A stretch of 15,559 nt of DNA from contig JAWWBG010000042.1 of NCBI GenBank assembly GCA_033721095.1, forward strand, positions 1 through 15,559, given 5' to 3'. The first letter of the stretch is position 1; every line of letters starts with the position of its first letter. Origin of the DNA: JAWWBG01 sp033721095. Lineage in GTDB: Bacteria; Actinomycetota; Nitriliruptoria; Nitriliruptorales; Nitriliruptoraceae. Of this stretch, positions 13,112-15,559 are shown one piece after another. Under the pieces are notes generated by a model. That model was not told the origin of the DNA. It did no database searches and saw only the letters and a program-made list of their open reading frames with translations. The translations under genes and the position numbers were made by a program.

Positions 13112-14278
13112 TCAGGCTCCGTTCGCGAGGGCCACGGCCTTCTCGGCGGCCTCGTCCATGGTCGCTGCCGCGACGACGTTGGGGTGGTTTGCCTCGGTGA
13201 GGATCGCACGGCCCTCGGACGCGTTGGTGCCGTCGAGCCGGACAACGAGCTTCTCGGCCACGTCCCCGAGCTGGTCGAGGGCGCCCAGGATGCCCTCGGC
13301 GATGAGGTCGCAGCGGGTGATGCCGCCGAAGATGTTGACGAAGACCGTCTTGACGGCCGGGTCGGAGAGCACCAGTTCCAGGGAGCGGGCCATTTCCTCG
13401 GCCGAGGCGCCACCACCGACATCGAGGAAGTTGGCTGCCTGCCCGCCGTGCTGGGCGACGACGTCGAGGGTCGCCATGACCAGGCCGGCCCCGTTGCCGA
13501 GCACGCCGACGGAGCCGTCCAGCTTCACGTAGGCGATCCCGGCCTCCTTGGCCTTGGCCTCGAGTGGGTCGTCGGCGTCGATGCCGTCGATCTTCCACTC
13601 GTCGTAGCCGTCGTGGCGGAAGGCCGCATTGCCGTCGAGGGAGACCTTGGCGTCCAGCGCGATGACACGACCGTCCGTTGTCTTGATCAGCGGGTTGATC
13701 TCGGCGAGGGTCGCGTCCTCGTTGCGGAAGGCGTCGAACAGCTTCACGAGCAGCTCGGCCGCCGGTTCGCGTGCGTCCTCGGGCAGGTTGGCCTTGGTGA
13801 CGATGTCGAGCGCGCGGTCGCGGGGCAGTCCGCCCACGGTCTCGGAGGGGAGCAAGGGCTCCTTGACCACCGCATCGGGGTTGGTGCGGTTGACCTCCTC
13901 GATGTCCACGCCGCCCTCGGCCGAGCAGATGACCAAGTAGCCCTTGTTGACGCGGTCATGCATGACCGACAGGTAGTACTCCTCGGCGATGTCGGAGGCA
14001 TCCTCGATGTAGATGACCCGGACGATGTGGCCCTTGATGTCGAGCCCGAAGATGTCCTCCGAGAGCGCCCTGGCGGTGGCGGCGTCGGGAGCGACCTTGA
14101 CGCCGCCGGCCTTGCCGCGACCACCCGTCTTGACCTGTGACTTGACGACCACGGTGCCGCCGATGGCGGCCGCCGCAGCCTCGACCTCGTCCGGCGTGCG
14201 ACAGACGGTGCCGGGCGGTGGAACGGGCACGTCGTTGCGGGCGAACAGCTGCTTGCCCTGGAATTCGACGAGGTCCAT
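13112..14278 (-). CDS. sucC: Succinyl-CoA synthetase (ADP/GDP-forming), beta subunit
   Basis: A 388-residue beta subunit, the same length as E. coli SucC. The N-terminal ATP-grasp domain (1-235) includes VVVKSQVKTGGRGKAGGVK near 43-61, LATLAEINPL-type block DATLAEINPLIKTTDGRVIALDAKVSLDGNA (metal-binding Glu/Asn/Asp), and the C-terminal domain has NFLDVGGGAS and VNIFGGITRCDLIAEGI. It binds the nucleotide and, with SucD, carries out substrate-level phosphorylation from succinyl-CoA. Nucleotide specificity (ATP versus GTP) is not decided. ATG 14278 is fixed by the MDLVEFQGKQLF start; only a weak AGAAAG precedes it. It lies 37 bp after the stop of the B12-binding mutase subunit gene, so succinyl-CoA made by the mutase would be handed to this enzyme. 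Confidence 0.96.
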   Translation of the reverse strand: MDLVEFQGKQLFARNDVPVPPPGTVCRTPDEVEAAAAAIGGTVVVKSQVKTGGRGKAGGVKVAPDAATARALSEDIFGLDIKGHIVRVIYIEDASDIAEEYYLSVMHDRVNKGYLVICSAEGGVDIEEVNRTNPDAVVKEPLLPSETVGGLPRDRALDIVTKANLPEDAREPAAELLVKLFDAFRNEDATLAEINPLIKTTDGRVIALDAKVSLDGNAAFRHDGYDEWKIDGIDADDPLEAKAKEAGIAYVKLDGSVGVLGNGAGLVMATLDVVAQHGGQAANFLDVGGGASAEEMARSLELVLSDPAVKTVFVNIFGGITRCDLIAEGILGALDQLGDVAEKLVVRLDGTNASEGRAILTEANHPNVVAAATMDEAAEKAVALANGA

Positions 14279-14315
14279 CAGTGCACTTTCTGCGTGACGA
14301 GTTGAGGAAGACGGT

Positions 14316-14711
14316 TCAGACGCGCTCCGGCACGTGGGCGCCGACCCAGTCGGTGATCGTCTTCATGGGCGTTCCCGGCGTGAAGATCTCGGCGATGCCG
14401 GCGTCCTTGAGCCGCGGGATGTCCTCGTTGGGGATGATGCCACCGCCGAAGACGACGACGTCGTCGGCCCCTTCGGCGCGGAGGAGCTCCACGACGCGCG
14501 GGAACAGGGTCATGTGCGCGCCGGAGTGGATCGACAGGCCGATGGCCTGGGCGTCCTCCTGGAGGGCGGCCGTGACGATCTGCTCGGGCGACTGGTGCAG
14601 GCCCGTGTAGATGACCTCGAATCCAGCGTCGCGGAGGGCTCGCGCCACGACCTTGGCGCCGCGGTCGTGACCGTCGAGGCCGGGCTTGGCGACGACGACG
14701 CGAACGGGCAT
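14316..14711 (-). CDS. mcmA2: Cobalamin-binding subunit of methylmalonyl-CoA mutase
   Basis: A 131-residue stand-alone B12-binding domain. The base-off cobalamin signature is complete: D13-x-H15-x-x-G18 in KPGLDGHDRGAK, the GLSIHSGAH strand with the serine, and FGGGIIP. It resembles the C-terminal domain of methylmalonyl-CoA mutases and the small subunit of split mutases, where a separate large subunit (mcmA1) supplies the barrel; the large subunit is not in the window. Product would be succinyl-CoA, fitting its place as first gene before sucC and sucD. ATG 14711 is chosen because GGGGAA lies about 7 nt upstream and the domain starts at once; the frame upstream to 14825 is not conserved. On the minus strand TATCCT (14749-14744) is a likely -10 box. 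Glutamate mutase or methyltransferase B12 subunits are less likely because those carry different flanking blocks and usually sit with their own partners. Confidence 0.9.
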   Translation of the reverse strand: MPVRVVVAKPGLDGHDRGAKVVARALRDAGFEVIYTGLHQSPEQIVTAALQEDAQAIGLSIHSGAHMTLFPRVVELLRAEGADDVVVFGGGIIPNEDIPRLKDAGIAEIFTPGTPMKTITDWVGAHVPERV

Positions 14712-14847
14712 GGCGGTTCCCCGAGGGAAGCGAGACCGGGCTGAGGATAGTGGCCGGACCACGACCACCCCGGGCCGCAGCGGGTCCGCACATGACGGCA
14801 CGCCGCACGGTCGTAGCCTCCGCACGGCGCGAGCATCGAGGCCCGTT
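14712..14847. promoter_or_regulatory. Divergent promoter region, mcmA2-sucCD / carboxyltransferase
   Basis: The 136-bp gap has TATCCT on the minus strand (14749-14744), giving a leader of about 25 nt for mcmA2. On the plus strand TAGCCT (14814-14819) is preceded by ATGACG (14792-14797; 4 of 6 to TTGACA, 16-bp spacer) and followed by GAGG (14838-14841), placing a start codon near 14848. Divergent arrangement suggests shared control of the mutase-succinyl-CoA operon and the carboxylase. Confidence 0.45.
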
Positions 14848-15559
14848 CTGACCGTCGATCCACTGTCGTGGCCCGGCTACGACGATCAGCTGGCAGCTGC
14901 CCGGCAACGGACGGGGCAGCCGGAGGCCGTGACCTGCGAGGTCGAGGTGGTCGGCGGCGTCGAGGTCATGGCCATTCGGTGGGATTTCGGGTTCCTGGGC
15001 GGGTCGGTCGGTTCGGTGACGGGCGCAACCGTCGCCGACGGCTTTGAGCGCGCCACGCGGGGGCGGTTGCCGGTCATCCTCGTCACGGCGACCGGAGGGA
15101 GCCGGATGCAGGAAGGGATGGCGTCGCTGGTGCAGATGCCGGCCGTCGTCGTCGCACAACGCGCACATGCGCGGGCCGGCCTGCTCCAGGTCGCGGTGTT
15201 GGGCCACCCGACCACGGGCGGCGTGTTTGCCTCGTTCGGCAACCTCGCCCACGTGACGCTCGTGGTCGATGGGGCGACGATCGGGTTTGCCGGGCCGCGC
15301 GTGGCCGAGGCGATGGCCGGCCGGCCCCTCCCTGCTGGATCGCACACGGCGACCGGGGCACTGGCGGCAGGACTCGCCGACGCGGCCGTCGGAGCCGACG
15401 GCGTCGATGATGCCTTGTCGCGGATCCTCGCCTGGACACGGCCGAACGACCGTGCGCCGGTGGCTGTCAGCGCGTCGGCTCCCGGCGGCGCGAGCGAGGA
15501 TCCCTGGGACGCCGTCCAGCGCTCACGGGCCTCGGACCGTGCGCGGGCGGAGGCGTTCC
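14848..15559 (+). CDS. Acyl-CoA carboxylase carboxyltransferase, AccD-like with likely AccA extension, 5' part
   Basis: The frame is open to the window end (237 codons seen). It has the biotin-dependent carboxyltransferase core: DFGFLGGSVGSVTG, TATGGSRMQEGMASLVQM (G83-M87 oxyanion region), and GHPTTGGVFASFGNLAHV (T122-G125), followed by IGFAGPRV. These are AccD-type blocks; the AccD zinc ribbon is absent. The last visible part, DPWDAVQRSRASDRARAEAF, resembles the opening of AccA, so this is probably an AccDA fusion. It transfers carboxyl from carboxybiotin to acetyl- or propionyl-CoA; substrate is not decided. Homology begins at VDPLSWPGYDDQLAAARQRTG. No ATG, GTG or TTG lies in frame just before it; CTG 14848 is 6 nt after GAGG. 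ATG 14710 is the nearest alternative but adds 46 low-complexity residues overlapping the divergent mcmA2 start. The C-terminal part is beyond the window. Confidence 0.82.
   Translation, partial: MTVDPLSWPGYDDQLAAARQRTGQPEAVTCEVEVVGGVEVMAIRWDFGFLGGSVGSVTGATVADGFERATRGRLPVILVTATGGSRMQEGMASLVQMPAVVVAQRAHARAGLLQVAVLGHPTTGGVFASFGNLAHVTLVVDGATIGFAGPRVAEAMAGRPLPAGSHTATGALAAGLADAAVGADGVDDALSRILAWTRPNDRAPVAVSASAPGGASEDPWDAVQRSRASDRARAEAF

Noticed and set aside
11439..13532. A 697-codon plus-strand frame across glnB, the non-coding gap and sucD-sucC
   Set aside because: It runs antisense to three clearly identified genes and has no recognisable domain; a GC-bias artefact.
14710..14847. Carboxyltransferase start at ATG 14710
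   Set aside because: It would overlap the mcmA2 start on the other strand and both putative promoters, and adds only low-complexity residues. It is kept as the second choice in the gene entry.

Overview
The window is GC-rich, tightly packed bacterial chromosome, most likely from an actinobacterium. Supporting signs are TANNNT-type -10 boxes, two apparently leaderless promoters, a GlnR-type operator in front of the PII gene, a stand-alone LigD-type polymerase like those of mycobacteria, and an AccD-like carboxyltransferase that seems to run on into an AccA-like half. A deep-branching class (Nitriliruptoria or Acidimicrobiia-like) is my guess; nothing here fixes it. I see no tRNA, rRNA, insertion sequence, phage gene or CRISPR array.

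Layout. 1-300 is the 3' end of a fatty-acid hydroxylase/sterol desaturase gene (+). 297-1912 is a two-gene minus-strand operon: an NYN-domain putative nuclease followed by a LigD-type primase-polymerase. 2014-3984 (+) is a B12-dependent acyl-CoA mutase that reads as ethylmalonyl-CoA mutase. 4024-6289 (-) holds class II fumarase and a small membrane-anchored protein of unknown function. 6290-6450 is the divergent fumC/ilvA promoter region, carrying a tandem repeat with an exact 16-bp register. 6451-7662 (+) is threonine ammonia-lyase with an ACT domain, ended by a perfect 17-bp palindrome. 7817-8380 (-) is a four-helix membrane protein. 8526-11084 and 11340-11678 (-) are glnD and glnB, the PII signalling pair, with a structured palindromic element between them. 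11679-12221 is a 543-bp non-coding stretch with a GlnR operator and a candidate small RNA whose four hairpins all carry CCCC in the loop. 12222-14711 (-) is an operon of the B12-binding subunit of a split methylmalonyl-CoA mutase, sucC and sucD. 14848-15559 (+) is the start of a biotin-dependent carboxyltransferase.

How the genes fit. One theme is C3/C4 acyl-CoA flow into the TCA cycle. Threonine ammonia-lyase makes 2-oxobutanoate, a propionyl-CoA precursor. An acyl-CoA carboxyltransferase, the split methylmalonyl-CoA mutase subunit, succinyl-CoA synthetase and fumarase are consecutive or neighbouring steps. Ethylmalonyl-CoA mutase would feed the same pool through the ethylmalonyl-CoA pathway. 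The second theme is nitrogen sensing (glnB-glnD under a likely GlnR site, with no amtB beside them). The most novel items are the C-rich-loop RNA candidate at 11865-12037, the 16-bp-register repeat array at 6332-6437, and the coupling of an NYN nuclease with a primase-polymerase.
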